Shown here: positions 53,401-62,216 of the stretch, in pieces
Numbering within the stretch: position 1 is the first letter of the stretch
How the letters are laid out: each line of letters opens with the position of its first letter
NCBI GenBank assembly: GCA_963769045.1
Contig: CAVYKK010000026.1
Coordinates: forward strand, 186,001 to 250,000
DNA from: Methanocella_A sp963769045
GTDB taxonomy: Archaea; Halobacteriota; Methanocellia; Methanocellales; Methanocellaceae
Direction of reading: 5' to 3'
DNA length: 64,000 bases
The notes under the pieces: model-generated
Told to the model about the DNA's origin: nothing
Database searches by the model: none
The model's input: the letters and a program-made list of their open reading frames with translations, nothing else
Translations under genes and position numbers: made by a program

Positions 53401-53934
53401 CGGGCTGATCGCCCCGGTGCCGAGTTCGCCATAAACGCCCCTGCCCCACGACCACACCGTACCGTCACTCTTCAGCGCCAGGCTGTGGCCTCCCCCGGCC
53501 GCAACGGCTACGACATCAGTCAGCCCTTTCACCTGTACAGGCACAACGCTCGAGTCGGTAGTGCCGTCCCCGAGGTTACCGTACGTGTTCTTCCCCCAGG
53601 CCCATACGGTGCCGTCGTTTTTCAGCGCCAATACATAGCCGAGGCCCGCGCTGACTGCTTTTATGTTATCGATCGGCAACTGTACGGGTGTGTAGACATA
53701 CCTGCCATCAGTAACACCTAAAACTCCAACTAAATTGTCTCCCCATCCATCTAAATTGTCTCCCCAGCCAAAGACCGTACCGTTGTCATATACGGCTATC
53801 GCATAAAAGCCGCCTGCATCGTAGGCAACGATGCCTGACAATTCAGCCATGCAGGGCGTCGATGCGACGAACAGCATACCGATGAACAGGAACAGAAAGG
53901 CCCCTGCGATTTTTACCTGTGATCTAATTCTCAT
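50428..53934 (-). CDS. RCC1/beta-propeller/winged-HTH regulator 3
   Basis: 1168 residues, intact. Signal-anchor (IAGAFLFLFIGMLFVASTPC); RCC1 repeats about 30-410 (ALKNDGTVWAWGKNTYGNLG, LKSDGTVWSWGRGVYGELG); a PQQ-like propeller about 450-970 (IYVFHDYNETVIDRNSKVLF, LPVKKGVKAMDTRGNELWTK, ISAYDVLNDTTLWAYKLPVD); a membrane helix (AAGGIALLAALALAAKFFFAG); linker ARARGRLDKNANRT; then winged HTH 1 (IMQHPGLTSYEIVRGLGLNH) and 2 (LVDQSEMTNAEISRALDVPD). The two propeller types in series form a very large outside part. Only about 150 residues are cytoplasmic. The ligand is unknown. Confidence 0.88.
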   Translation of the reverse strand: MRIRSQVKIAGAFLFLFIGMLFVASTPCMAELSGIVAYDAGGFYAIAVYDNGTVFGWGDNLDGWGDNLVGVLGVTDGRYVYTPVQLPIDNIKAVSAGLGYVLALKNDGTVWAWGKNTYGNLGDGTTDSSVVPVQVKGLTDVVAVAAGGGHSLALKSDGTVWSWGRGVYGELGTGAISPLEQDGIRRDTIKVLEPVKVNISSVVAIDAGTFFSVALKADGTVWAWGDDRGERDFLGDYTHEAKSLPTRVAIDNVTAVACGYSHTLVLKDGGTVWGWGANWNYQLGTLGDYVQVAPVKVEEFSDAVAIAAGYSNSYAIRSDGSVWAWGSDTDGELGNGVAHMPPVMDPVRVVGIKGVTRISAGNSYCLAIRNDGSLWAWGRGSEGQMGIGQADDMRPPTGPGTSTWISSVPVQVCLGALAELSEAITIFDPFTVKIEQPAPDAPEIEIINSSLADKKWTLETVNPAAYLAYGDGDRLYVFDGNNISQITDGMFNWSVSIPEKWGVCNVWYRPTVIGLTGGGFMPGRSEPVYATGNGYLYLYVTPGKQSSFDVNGYQETGHGWNSTDKSLEWAVVAIAPDGKIAWTLPLTTDAYCYDDTTIRAIGDRIYVFHDYNETVIDRNSKVLFVIPNVSDPAAIDENGCVYVTRAIGRAWFRDRVENGAVLSYLDYRTPGSVVEAYFPNGTLMWSKDVGEPVARQYYDDAARQEYGTLPIYANSTLLLPVKKGVKAMDTRGNELWTKRVGGDSCILFELMPVDSRGNIYLRVTNYTDTYMYNNIFVISADGQKISSAGKLYTMNDGVVHPGARDGIVYTVARADVKLEGELRTLDDLDTFVISAYDVLNDTTLWAYKLPVDRRHNATVDDRILRGLIWPINFEEGLSHVVISLPADTDYRPRYVNHMEQIDVYPTDDAVYVNFRSVAYESPVVLNRTICTYVGDVYSIGRDGEVIYNPPGDSFVRSMAVNNSTAYYLSGDGKLGTMAVGAAGGIALLAALALAAKFFFAGTVARARGRLDKNANRTAVMQYIMQHPGLTSYEIVRGLGLNHGTLRYHLLILGINHRIVTFQDDTKFVRYFPNSGRYSKEEQLIITLMRRESMGRVLQTLVDQSEMTNAEISRALDVPDSITNRYLKELTTKGVTIKESSSDGRLVYTIESRYRNLIVSLSQRLAFRA

Positions 53935-53997
53935 GCTCCCGCTCCCTCGCTATCCCATATAGCGATTATCGTATCCTTGCTTAAGCATTGAGTAGCG

Positions 53998-54020
53998 GGA
54001 TATAAGAAGCTTTTATCACA
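53998..54020 (-). promoter_or_regulatory. Shared promoter element, regulator 3
   Basis: Read on the minus strand: TGTGATAAAAGCTTCTTATA, about 65-85 bases before the ATG at 53934. Same layout as the element of regulator 2. Confidence 0.6.
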
Positions 54021-54136
54021 TGGTGATCGGACTGCATGGGAGGCGATAAAATAGCGGCATATCTGCAAAGGCATGTGCGACAATAATGAAAAGAAAACAA
54101 AATGCGGGCAATATTTGCCCGGCAATCGACTTACGA

Positions 54137-54763
54137 TTACGTCGGCGCCACCGCGAGCTGCTGCATCAGATCGCCGTTCCTGAGTACCATGATTGTCATA
54201 GGTTTCCCCTGTGGTATCCCCAGATTCGCTGTGTTGATGTCTGCCACAATGCTCTCATCGTACTCGAGCATGGTATCATTGTCAGTAGAGCCTTCCGGTT
54301 TAGCCCAGTCCATAGGCCTTATGGTCCAGACCTTATCATACGTTCTGCCGTCACAGAGGATACTTATGGTGAGTTTACTTGCTTCCACGTAGGCCGCGCC
54401 TGGATTCAGCGAGAACATAACCCGGCTCTCTCCGGTAGACCCTTTCAGGTAGGCGCTCATGCGGAACGGGCCGTTGTCGCCATAGACCAGCCCGGAAGTG
54501 GGCGCAGGCGATGGCGTAGCAGTCGGCTCGGGCGTTGCAGTCGGAGTATCCGCAGGCTCCGGCGTGACGCTCGGCACGGGCGTTGCTTCGCCCGGCGTGC
54601 CTTTGCTCAGGACGCTGAAAGCGATGGAGGCGAGGATTATCAGAATCAATATTCCCAGTCCTATGGCGATACCTATAAGCAGTATTTTTTTACGGTCGGG
54701 CCCTTTCACGCCGGAAAGGCCGGGGCCATGACCTGCGGGACGACTCGACAGTGGCTTACTCAT
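54137..54763 (-). CDS. Membrane-anchored archaellin-like domain protein 1
   Basis: 208 residues: a short cytoplasmic start with a basic patch (GPDRKKILL), one membrane helix (IGIAIGLGILILIILASIAF), and a Thr/Pro-rich linker (VTPEPADTPTATPEPTATPS). The outer domain has ASKLTISILCDGRTYDKVWT, LEYDESIVADINTANL and GIPQGKPMTIMVLRNGD, which resembles the beta domain of archaellins and pilin-like proteins. The second copy at 62217 shares ASKL, CDGRTF, VDI/QID and GIPQGKP. It may be an accessory surface protein or ligand for the propeller regulators. Confidence 0.7.
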   Translation of the reverse strand: MSKPLSSRPAGHGPGLSGVKGPDRKKILLIGIAIGLGILILIILASIAFSVLSKGTPGEATPVPSVTPEPADTPTATPEPTATPSPAPTSGLVYGDNGPFRMSAYLKGSTGESRVMFSLNPGAAYVEASKLTISILCDGRTYDKVWTIRPMDWAKPEGSTDNDTMLEYDESIVADINTANLGIPQGKPMTIMVLRNGDLMQQLAVAPT

Positions 54764-54794
54764 GCTTGTTAGAATGTCATTCCTGTTTTAAGCC

Positions 54795-54816
54795 TTTCTC
54801 TCATGAAATGTTAACT
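54795..54816 (-). promoter_or_regulatory. Shared TGAGAGAAA element, archaellin-like gene 1
   Basis: Minus-strand reading: TTAACATTTCATGAGAGAAA, followed by GGCTTAAAAC as TATA-like box, about 35-50 bases before the ATG. The same 20 bases recur upstream of the second archaellin-like gene. Confidence 0.6.
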
Positions 54817-54847
54817 ATGGCCCGGCCCCGGCGCATCATAAAATTGA

Positions 54848-55933
54848 TCAGCTACGCCGGGCCCTGCGGAGGCAAAGGATAATCCCGGTAAGGGCGAGGA
54901 CAGTGAACACTATTGCGGCCGTGAAGCCCGGTATACTCTGCGGTGGCATAATCTGATCCCTGAGGGACTGATTTGCAGGCTTACTATCGACTGTGAGAAC
55001 ACTGTCCCACAGGACGCCTTTTCCGGCAATGTTTTCGCTATCGTTCGCCCCGAATCGGTATTTATTGCTGTCAAACCAGACGATACGCTGACCCAACATA
55101 TCGCTGATGAAAACCCGGCCATTCCCATCAGTGGCAATACTGCCCGGGGTTACGAACCGTTCAGGGCCACAGCCTTCCCAGGTCGCGATGACGGTACCGT
55201 TATCCGTCATCTTGTAGACACATGGATTAGACCGTTCGGATACATACAAGTACCCGTCGTCCCCGGCCGCTATGTCCATCAGTCTCAGAGTCCGGTTTTT
55301 ACCTGTTGCATTCGGGACCAACTCGCCGCGCCCGCCATCCGGGAATATCGCCCCGATATGGCTGCTGCCGTCGGTGATATAGATAGTGCCGTTATCGCTG
55401 ATCGACATTTTGAACGTTCGGTTCAAAGGCACGGCAGGGCTGCCCTTGATTTCATACAGTATCCTGCCGTCAGGGCTTAACTTCAGGATTTTACCGGTGA
55501 CATTGAGGTCGGGATATTCCGGATGGCCGGTATTGCTGACGTATAAGTTCCCTTCACGATCGATCGCCATATATATGATAGTACGCTCGGGATTGTCCTC
55601 ATGCCATACTACGCTGAGACTGCCATTCTGTTCCCGACGTTCGATGTACTGTTGCCATATGTTTAATATGTAGAGGATGCCGTCGCTGCCGATGGCCACG
55701 TCAGTGCGCCTGTCCGGGAGGTACGACTTGATCTCCCTGCCGTCGAGAGCATAGACATAAACGCCTTCCGGTGTCGCACTGCCAACTTCCATAATCACGT
55801 ATACGTTGTCGCTGCCGTCGACCGCAATATCCGCCATGCTGAAGCGCGGGATGTCCGCGAGGGACGGCAGAGAAAAAAGAGCGACACCCATCGCCATAAG
55901 CGCCAGTATTATAACTCCGTCGGACTTCTTCAT
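54848..55933 (-). CDS. Membrane-anchored NHL-repeat propeller protein A
   Basis: 361 residues: signal peptide (GVIILALMAMGVALFSLPSL), about six NHL blades (MADIAVDGSDNVYVIMEVGS, IYMAIDREGNLYVSNTGHPE, LMDIAAGDDGYLYVSERSNP, ATDGNGRVFISDMLGQRIVW), a short linker, and a C-terminal helix (FTAAIVFTVLALTGIILCLR) with a basic end. The whole propeller faces outside. It is paralogous to protein B just upstream. Likely binding or sensing partner of the neighbouring regulators (inference from context). Confidence 0.82.
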   Translation of the reverse strand: MKKSDGVIILALMAMGVALFSLPSLADIPRFSMADIAVDGSDNVYVIMEVGSATPEGVYVYALDGREIKSYLPDRRTDVAIGSDGILYILNIWQQYIERREQNGSLSVVWHEDNPERTIIYMAIDREGNLYVSNTGHPEYPDLNVTGKILKLSPDGRILYEIKGSPAVPLNRTFKMSISDNGTIYITDGSSHIGAIFPDGGRGELVPNATGKNRTLRLMDIAAGDDGYLYVSERSNPCVYKMTDNGTVIATWEGCGPERFVTPGSIATDGNGRVFISDMLGQRIVWFDSNKYRFGANDSENIAGKGVLWDSVLTVDSKPANQSLRDQIMPPQSIPGFTAAIVFTVLALTGIILCLRRARRS

Positions 55934-56046
55934 GATTTTTACCTCAACCCCGGGAAGATATGATCAAGATGTTTTATGACTCTTTTGGTTATTGATATCC
56001 AGGACATCCCCTGGGCAAGTACTGCCCGCAGGCTGCCGGAAAGCAA

Positions 56047-57132
56047 TCAATTACCGCCTGCCTTCCGTAGATACAGGGCCAGGCATGCGAGGCTGACGCA
56101 GGCACAGGCGATGAGGCCTGTAAAGCCAGGCATTTCCGACTGGATTCCGGCATCGAGCTTCATGAGCTGATTGGCGGTCGAATAATTGTCGCCCACAATA
56201 ACGTTGTCCCACAGGAGGCCCCGGCCGGCAATGTTCTTTGTCGCGTACCTGTCGAACTGATATTTATTGCTGTCGAACCAGACGACCCGCTGGTTATCCC
56301 GGTCGCTGACGTATACCCGCCCGGCATCGTCCACGGCAAGGCTGTAGGCACTGGTGAACCGGTCGGGGCCGCAGCCATACCATTGTGCCACGAGGGTGCC
56401 GTCCCGGGCCAGCTTCTCGACGCGGCCGTTCGACTGCTCGCCGACGTACAGGTACCCGTCCCCGCCGATGACGACATCAGCCACCATGTTGAAAGTGTCA
56501 TTATCCGGGGTAGTATGGATGATAATATTCCTGCCGCCGTCAGGGTAGATCACTCTGAGGCTGCGGGTGCCGCCCGCAAGATACATCGTGCCATTGGCGC
56601 TAGCCGATACTCTCATCGGGCTGACGAACGGCATCGACGGGGTGCCCTTGATGACATCCAACACAGTCCCGTTGATATTCAGCCTCATGATGCGGATGTC
56701 CGACACGCCATTAGAATAGTTAAAATCCGAAACATAGAGGTTTCCGTCAAGGCCGGTCCCGATACAGGCGATCGAATGATTCGGAAGGTCCTCGCGCCAG
56801 ACTGTGCTGTAACTGCCGTTCTCTTCCAGCCGTACCACACGCTGGTCGGCTGCATTATAAACATATACATTGCCGTCGCCATCTGCCGCGATGTCGCCAT
56901 ACTCTCCGATTTGATGTGCCAGAATCGACTTGATTTTTCTGCCATCGGCTCCATAGACGTAAATGCCTTCGTCGACGATGCTGCCCTGGCCTTGTACGAT
57001 ATAGAGATTGCCGCTGTCGTCGATCGCAATTTCCTCGGGGCTGTACAGAGGGACATATTGCGCCATGGCCGACGATGCCAGAAACATAGCAGCCAGGACG
57101 ACGGAAATCGCGAAAAGACAGGAAAACCTCAT
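56047..57132 (-). CDS. Membrane-anchored NHL-repeat propeller protein B
   Basis: 361 residues, same length and plan as protein A: signal peptide (CLFAISVVLAAMFLASSAMA), blades (EEIAIDDSGNLYIVQGQGSI, YGDIAADGDGNVYVYNAADQ, LAVDDAGRVYVSDRDNQRVV), a conserved IAGRGLLWDNVIV segment, and a final helix (FTGLIACACVSLACLALYLR). The tandem pair A and B arose by duplication. Upstream, minus-strand GTAAGAGAAAAGTAATATA (57169-57187) resembles the locus promoter element. Confidence 0.82.
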   Translation of the reverse strand: MRFSCLFAISVVLAAMFLASSAMAQYVPLYSPEEIAIDDSGNLYIVQGQGSIVDEGIYVYGADGRKIKSILAHQIGEYGDIAADGDGNVYVYNAADQRVVRLEENGSYSTVWREDLPNHSIACIGTGLDGNLYVSDFNYSNGVSDIRIMRLNINGTVLDVIKGTPSMPFVSPMRVSASANGTMYLAGGTRSLRVIYPDGGRNIIIHTTPDNDTFNMVADVVIGGDGYLYVGEQSNGRVEKLARDGTLVAQWYGCGPDRFTSAYSLAVDDAGRVYVSDRDNQRVVWFDSNKYQFDRYATKNIAGRGLLWDNVIVGDNYSTANQLMKLDAGIQSEMPGFTGLIACACVSLACLALYLRKAGGN

Positions 57133-57193
57133 AGCTCAACCTTGATATATAATAGGCCCGGCACTCGGTATATTACTTTTCTCTTACTATTGC

Positions 57194-59581
57194 TTAAGCA
57201 CGCTGCCGGAGTAGCTCCATTGCCCTGTCGATGCGCTCCCGGTGCTCATCTTTTATGGCATACCCGTACAACCGGTCGCTGCCTGGCACCTGCTCGATAA
57301 TGCCCCGGCGGGCCAGCAACGCGAGGTCCCGGTGGGCGGCCGTCGTGGACACGTCCAGCACCCCGGCCAGCTCCGGCCCGGAGAGGCCGGGTTTCTCGGC
57401 AATTGCGTACAGCGTTTTCCGCAGCGGCTCCCGGCGCATCAGCGACAGCAGCGACTGGTCCTCCTTCGAGTACGTCCCGGCGTTGGTGAAGTAGCGAAGG
57501 TACTTGTTGCCAGCCTTGTAGGTCACGACCTTGTGATTCATGGCCAGGATGAACAGGTGATAGCGAATTGTGCCCATGTTGACACCGAGGTTTTTTGCCA
57601 TGTCCGTGGCCGTGGCGCCCGGGTTGTCGGCGATGTAGCGCAGCACGGCGTTGCGGTTCTCGTTCTTGTTGAGGCGGCCCCGGGCGCGGGCTACAGTCCC
57701 TATCATAAAGAAGCGGAGGAACATGCAGGCCAGGGCGATAATGGCGACTCCGGCGGCAATGTTCAGCTGGTTGCCGCCGATGCGGCCGTTATCGGTGCTG
57801 TAGTAGATGGTGCCGTTGCCTGTCGCCATATTCGTGACATGGCCGGCTACCGGCTTCGACCAGAGCGGGTTCCCGTCGTTGTCGAGCGCATAGATACTGT
57901 TTACATACAGGCATGGAGATCCGCTGTCGGTGATATAGCCGTCATAGAGGACATAATCGTAATATATGTACAACACATCGCTGCCAGGGGATATCATTAT
58001 ATTTTTCTGCACATGTGGCCCCGAGGCGGTAGCATAGGTGCTGTATGATGACGTAATGCGAAGCAGGTCCGGGTAGTTACTGGCGTTGAGCATCGTCACG
58101 TGCCGGTCAGCATCCGGCACTGTAAAGTTCCAGCATGGAACGGCTGTCTTGACGTCGTAGGCCGTGATAGTATCCTCGTTGAATTGCCTGGTGCTGAGAA
58201 TCTTGCCCATTGTGTCGTTATCGATCACGTTGTAGGATTGGCAGGCGTAAACGATGCCCTCGTTCCCGGCCAGCAGCCGGGGCCCAGAATACATACCCTG
58301 ATAGTACTGGCGTATAGGCTCGCTATTTATGTTATTCGCTTCGTCCAGTTCGTTGGTGAAGTAATAGCCAGCGCCTGACCAGTCCTTGATCTGCTGCTGG
58401 TACGCCAGCGCGTCGCTGTACTCCCTGCCGTCCGGGCCGATGGTGACCAGGTATACCGGGTTTTGCTCGGGGTCGTATTTGCTCATATAGACGTTGCCCT
58501 GGCTGTCCATGGGCATCCTGTCGAAGAGGAGATACAGGCCGCCGAATATCTGGTGAGACCACAACACGTTGCCGCTGGTATCCAGCGTGACCACGCCGTT
58601 CCGGACAGGCACGTACAGCGTGCCGTTGACGTATAGCGGCATGCTGCCGAACCGCGCCCATTCGTCTTCTGCAACATATGCCCGGACCGCCGTTTGCCCT
58701 ATATCCCGGCTCCAGATCAGGCGCCCATCTGCATCGTATGCATCGACGATGCTCGTGGGCACCAGATAGGTGGGGTCCCTGACCATTCGGTCCAGACTCA
58801 GGCCTACCAGTACCTCGTTCTCAGAGAGAAGGTCCCATTCGTGGGCGGCATTGCCCATGCTCATCCCCGAATTCCGGGCCCGGACAGTGTAGATATGCCC
58901 GGACTCATCGATGGTAGCGGGCCTGGAGACATTATCGATGCTGAACAGCAGCCGACCACTGTCGTCCATGACATATTGCGTATAGTCGATGAAGAGGTAT
59001 ATGCGGCCGTTGCTATAGCGGATTGCCGGGATGTCCGACAGCCAGCCGGATAGCACCGATACGTTCGCCTCGAAAGCGTGTTCCCATGCGACACTGCCGT
59101 CGGCGGCGATTTTCATGACCTTAAATGGCTCGTCGTAGTATCCGGCAGCCATGTTTTCTTCGGTCGGAACCCGTGAAACATAGACGTACAGCGAACCGTT
59201 GTTCTCAGCCACGATGGGATAGGAACGGTACATCATATCGGGTGTCCCGTACCCGTAAACGTTTTCTCTGGAAGAGTACAGTGGCATTTCCCAGTCGTTC
59301 AATACATGCCACTCTGGCGGGAAGCCGAAGGACCAGCGGAGGCTGCCGTCCTGGCCAAAGGCGGAAATGCGATTCGCCCCGTCCATGATTAAGTGATTTT
59401 CTGCGAACGTATAAAGCGTGTCGCCGCTGCCCGCGAACATGTAGTCCACGCTGCCGTTGGCGGACATCTCCCAGCCCCCCTTGCCAGCCGGAGGTTCGGA
59501 CAGGACTATATAGCAGAGCAGCCCGGCGAGGCCGATGGCAATGAGCACCAGTGCCGCCTCAAACACGTGAGATCTTCGCAT
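57194..59581 (-). CDS. Transmembrane beta-propeller/winged-HTH regulator 4
   Basis: 795 residues from the ATG at 59581 (MRRSHVFEAALVLIAIGLAG). The open frame runs on to 59779, but this part overlaps the TATA box. Anchor helix; propeller (YMFAGSGDTLYTFAENHLIM, IYLFIDYTQYVMDDSGRLLF, TLYVPVRNGVVTLDTSGNVL, IYALDNDGNPLWSKPV); helix (GVAIIALACMFLRFFMIGTV); linker ARARGRLNKNENRNA; winged HTH 1 (IADNPGATATDMAKNLGVNM) and 2 (IAEKPGLSGPELAGVLDVST). Closest to regulator 5. No RCC1 module. Confidence 0.86.
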   Translation of the reverse strand: MRRSHVFEAALVLIAIGLAGLLCYIVLSEPPAGKGGWEMSANGSVDYMFAGSGDTLYTFAENHLIMDGANRISAFGQDGSLRWSFGFPPEWHVLNDWEMPLYSSRENVYGYGTPDMMYRSYPIVAENNGSLYVYVSRVPTEENMAAGYYDEPFKVMKIAADGSVAWEHAFEANVSVLSGWLSDIPAIRYSNGRIYLFIDYTQYVMDDSGRLLFSIDNVSRPATIDESGHIYTVRARNSGMSMGNAAHEWDLLSENEVLVGLSLDRMVRDPTYLVPTSIVDAYDADGRLIWSRDIGQTAVRAYVAEDEWARFGSMPLYVNGTLYVPVRNGVVTLDTSGNVLWSHQIFGGLYLLFDRMPMDSQGNVYMSKYDPEQNPVYLVTIGPDGREYSDALAYQQQIKDWSGAGYYFTNELDEANNINSEPIRQYYQGMYSGPRLLAGNEGIVYACQSYNVIDNDTMGKILSTRQFNEDTITAYDVKTAVPCWNFTVPDADRHVTMLNASNYPDLLRITSSYSTYATASGPHVQKNIMISPGSDVLYIYYDYVLYDGYITDSGSPCLYVNSIYALDNDGNPLWSKPVAGHVTNMATGNGTIYYSTDNGRIGGNQLNIAAGVAIIALACMFLRFFMIGTVARARGRLNKNENRNAVLRYIADNPGATATDMAKNLGVNMGTIRYHLFILAMNHKVVTYKAGNKYLRYFTNAGTYSKEDQSLLSLMRREPLRKTLYAIAEKPGLSGPELAGVLDVSTTAAHRDLALLARRGIIEQVPGSDRLYGYAIKDEHRERIDRAMELLRQRA

Positions 59582-59610
59582 ACCGTTTACCAGATGATCG
59601 ATAAGAGGGG

Positions 59611-59633
59611 GCTTAAATATAGTTTCTCTCAGG
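59611..59633 (-). promoter_or_regulatory. Shared promoter element, regulator 4
   Basis: Minus-strand reading: CTGAGAGAAACTATATTTAA, ending about 30 bases before the ATG at 59581. TGAGAGAAA directly precedes the TATA box CTATATTTAAG. Confidence 0.6.
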
Positions 59634-59778
59634 AAAAGTTGATGGAGTAGCCGTATGGTAAAACGGCGAGGACTCGCAGTCGCATGCAGGGCGGACGCTC
59701 GCGCGCATGCATGACAGCGAAGGGGCCCGTATATCTTCATGCAGGAACTGTTGCCGATACGGGCATTGCCGGAAAGCA

Positions 59779-62061
59779 TTAAATTCGTTCCTTTATATGA
59801 CGGATACGCTCGCGGTATGTTTCGCTAATGACATAACCGTTACCCTGCCCGGATGAAGGCACCTGCACGACGATACCCTTACTGGCCAGCAGGGAAATGT
59901 GCCGGTTGGCAGCGGTCGGAGAGATGCCGAGTTCCCGTGCCAGCGCCGATCCGGAGAGCCCGGGCCTGACGGCGAGGACGTCCAGCGTCATGCGCAGCGG
60001 CTCCCGGCGTAACAGGGACAGCAGGGCCCGCTCCTCCGGTGAATAAGTGCCTGCGTTCCGGAAGTAGCGCAGGTACCGGTCACCCTCCCGGTGGGTGACG
60101 ACCTTGTGGTTCACCGTCAGGATGAACAGGTGGTACCGGATGGTGCCCTTGTTCATGCCGAGGCCCCGCGACAGGTCGGTGGCCGTGAGGCCGGGGTGAT
60201 CGGCGACGTACCGCAGCACACCGTTGCGGTTCTCGTTCTGGTCCAGGCGGCTCTTAGCCCTCGCCACCGTGCCCAGCATGAAGAAGCGCAGGAACAGGTA
60301 GGCAAGGGCGGTGAGGGCGACGCCTGCTGCGATGCCCGCAGTGTTGCCCCCGAGCCGGCCATTGCTGGTCAGGTAGTAGATCGTGCCATTGCCCGCGGCG
60401 GCCCGTTCGACGAACCCGTCCGGGTGTATCTCCCATAACAGTCGGCCGTCGTTGGCAATCGCATAAATGCCACGCGCGTAGAAGCATCTGGTCTGATTGA
60501 AGACGACCGGGTTATCGCAGATGGCAAAATCGTAGCTGACATATGTAACGCCGCTGCCGGGATACGCGCGAATATTATTCAGAACCCTCGGGGAGTATTC
60601 GTAGTTGTACAGCCGGCTTGTCAGTATCGCGTCGCCGATGTTGCTCTCGTTCAGGACTACGGCATGCCGGTCCGAGTACGGGACGGTGAAGTTCCACAGG
60701 ACGCGGCCCGATCCCGGGTCGATCGCCCGGATGGTATCGGCATCATACCGCAGCGTTCTCATGGCATCGCTGAACACATCGCCGTCCACCAGGGGATAGG
60801 GCCCTGCAGTGTAGATAATGCCATCTTTTCCGCCCACCGGCATCGGGTAAGGGCACATAAATTGTTGGCCCCTGGAGCCGGTATGGGTGAATTGCCACAC
60901 GTCGGCCGAGACGTTCCCGTCCGGGGCGATCTTGCTGACGAAATAGTCGTCCCTGCCCGAGTGGTAATCCATCTCCTCCAGGTACACGTTTCCCTGTGGG
61001 TCAACGGGCATCATCCCGTACAGCTTATATATGCCCCCGGAGACGTGCCGTACCCATTTCAGGTCACCCCCTGTGTCAAGGGCGGCGGCGCCGCCGTTCA
61101 GGGACACGTACAGCGTGCCGTTTGCGTACAGCGGGAGCGTGTTATACTCCTGCCACATGTTCCGATCCATAGACGCGTAGACGGCGTTCTCGCCGATGTC
61201 CCGGCTCCAGAGAAGGCTGCCATCGAGATTATAGGCGCTGACGATGCTTGACGGCAGGTCGTAGCTTTCGTCATAACTGAGGAATGGCGACTCACCTATG
61301 TACGACGAATTTTCTACCATGTCGAGGAATGCGTCCTCGCCGATCCAGTACGTCCCGACAGCGAAGATACGCCCTGCGTCATCAACGCTGACGGGAGCTG
61401 ACACGTTGGCCATAGTGAAGAGCAGCCTGCCGCTCGTGTCCAGCACGTCCTCATAATGGTCGTGGAAAAGGTATACCCGGCCGCCGGAAGCCTTTACTGC
61501 GATCGTGCTGCTGATCTCGAAGAAATTCAGGTTTAACCGTCCCCGGATCGATTCTGCAGGATAGCTGATACTAAAATCATATTCCCAGGCGATGTCCCCT
61601 GACGGGGCTATCGCCAGGAGTTTCGACGGGACATCGATGCTCCTGAGACTTGCGTTTTGGTCAGCTATATCGATGTCGGCTTCTGTGAGAGGGCGGGTAA
61701 CGAAAAGGTAAAGGTATCCCCACTGCTCGTCGACGACAGGCACGTCCGGGTAAATACTGCCGTAACCGCCGTTGTGATCAATATATGCCCCCATCATCCA
61801 CGTGTTTAATGCCCGCCACTCCCCCGGTACGTCTATTGCCCAGGCCTGGCTGCCGTCGCTTCGGACAGCTGCGATATGGTTGCCCGAGAACGTGTAAAGG
61901 GTGTCGTTACTGCCCACGAACATGTAGTCGGCGCTGCCGTTGCCGTCCGTCTCCCAGCCCTCTGCCACAGGAGGCGTAGCAACGATCACGTAATACAGCA
62001 GCCCGGCCAGGCAGATGACGGCCAGCACGAGCGCCGCCTCGAACAATCGCGACCTTTCCAT
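59779..62061 (-). CDS. Transmembrane beta-propeller/winged-HTH regulator 5
   Basis: 760 residues from the ATG at 62061 (MERSRLFEAALVLAVICLAG). Anchor; propeller with YMFVGSNDTLYTFSGNHIAA, VYLFHDHYEDVLDTSGRLLF, TLYVSLNGGAAALDTGGDLK; helix (GIAAGVALTALAYLFLRFFM); linker ARAKSRLDQNENRNG; winged HTH 1 (VADHPGLTATDLSRGLGMNK) and 2 (LAVRPGLSGSALARELGISP). It is adjacent to regulator 4, with the same N-terminus and the same nucleotides (GATCAnnTGGT) before the ATG, so the pair is a tandem duplication. Confidence 0.86.
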   Translation of the reverse strand: MERSRLFEAALVLAVICLAGLLYYVIVATPPVAEGWETDGNGSADYMFVGSNDTLYTFSGNHIAAVRSDGSQAWAIDVPGEWRALNTWMMGAYIDHNGGYGSIYPDVPVVDEQWGYLYLFVTRPLTEADIDIADQNASLRSIDVPSKLLAIAPSGDIAWEYDFSISYPAESIRGRLNLNFFEISSTIAVKASGGRVYLFHDHYEDVLDTSGRLLFTMANVSAPVSVDDAGRIFAVGTYWIGEDAFLDMVENSSYIGESPFLSYDESYDLPSSIVSAYNLDGSLLWSRDIGENAVYASMDRNMWQEYNTLPLYANGTLYVSLNGGAAALDTGGDLKWVRHVSGGIYKLYGMMPVDPQGNVYLEEMDYHSGRDDYFVSKIAPDGNVSADVWQFTHTGSRGQQFMCPYPMPVGGKDGIIYTAGPYPLVDGDVFSDAMRTLRYDADTIRAIDPGSGRVLWNFTVPYSDRHAVVLNESNIGDAILTSRLYNYEYSPRVLNNIRAYPGSGVTYVSYDFAICDNPVVFNQTRCFYARGIYAIANDGRLLWEIHPDGFVERAAAGNGTIYYLTSNGRLGGNTAGIAAGVALTALAYLFLRFFMLGTVARAKSRLDQNENRNGVLRYVADHPGLTATDLSRGLGMNKGTIRYHLFILTVNHKVVTHREGDRYLRYFRNAGTYSPEERALLSLLRREPLRMTLDVLAVRPGLSGSALARELGISPTAANRHISLLASKGIVVQVPSSGQGNGYVISETYRERIRHIKERI

Positions 62062-62090
62062 GCCATTCACCAACTGATCGATGCGGCGGA

Positions 62091-62113
62091 GCTTAAATAT
62101 AGCTTCTGTCACC
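62091..62113 (-). promoter_or_regulatory. Shared promoter element, regulator 5
   Basis: Minus-strand reading: GTGACAGAAGCTATATTTAA, about 30-50 bases before the ATG at 62061. TGACAGAAG joins the TATA box CTATATTTAAG. Confidence 0.6.
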
Positions 62114-62140
62114 AGAGGTTGCAGCTCAAGATACCGTAAT

Positions 62141-62176
62141 GGAAAAGAGAAAAAGAAGGGGCCTTGCGGCCCCCTT
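62141..62176 (-). terminator. Hairpin terminator of archaellin-like gene 2
   Basis: On the minus strand AAGGGGGCC, GCAA and GGCCCCTT form a GC stem followed by a T-rich run (CTTTTTCTCTTTTCC). It lies between the end of the gene at 62217 and the promoter of regulator 5. Confidence 0.6.
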
Positions 62177-62216
62177 ACACTATACCAGTGTGGTGGATAG
62201 TCGGCTGGCTCTTTAC

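Noticed and set aside
59582..59779. N-terminal extension of regulator 4 up to 59779
   Set aside because: It would translate across the TATA box shared with the paralogues and has no counterpart in regulator 5.
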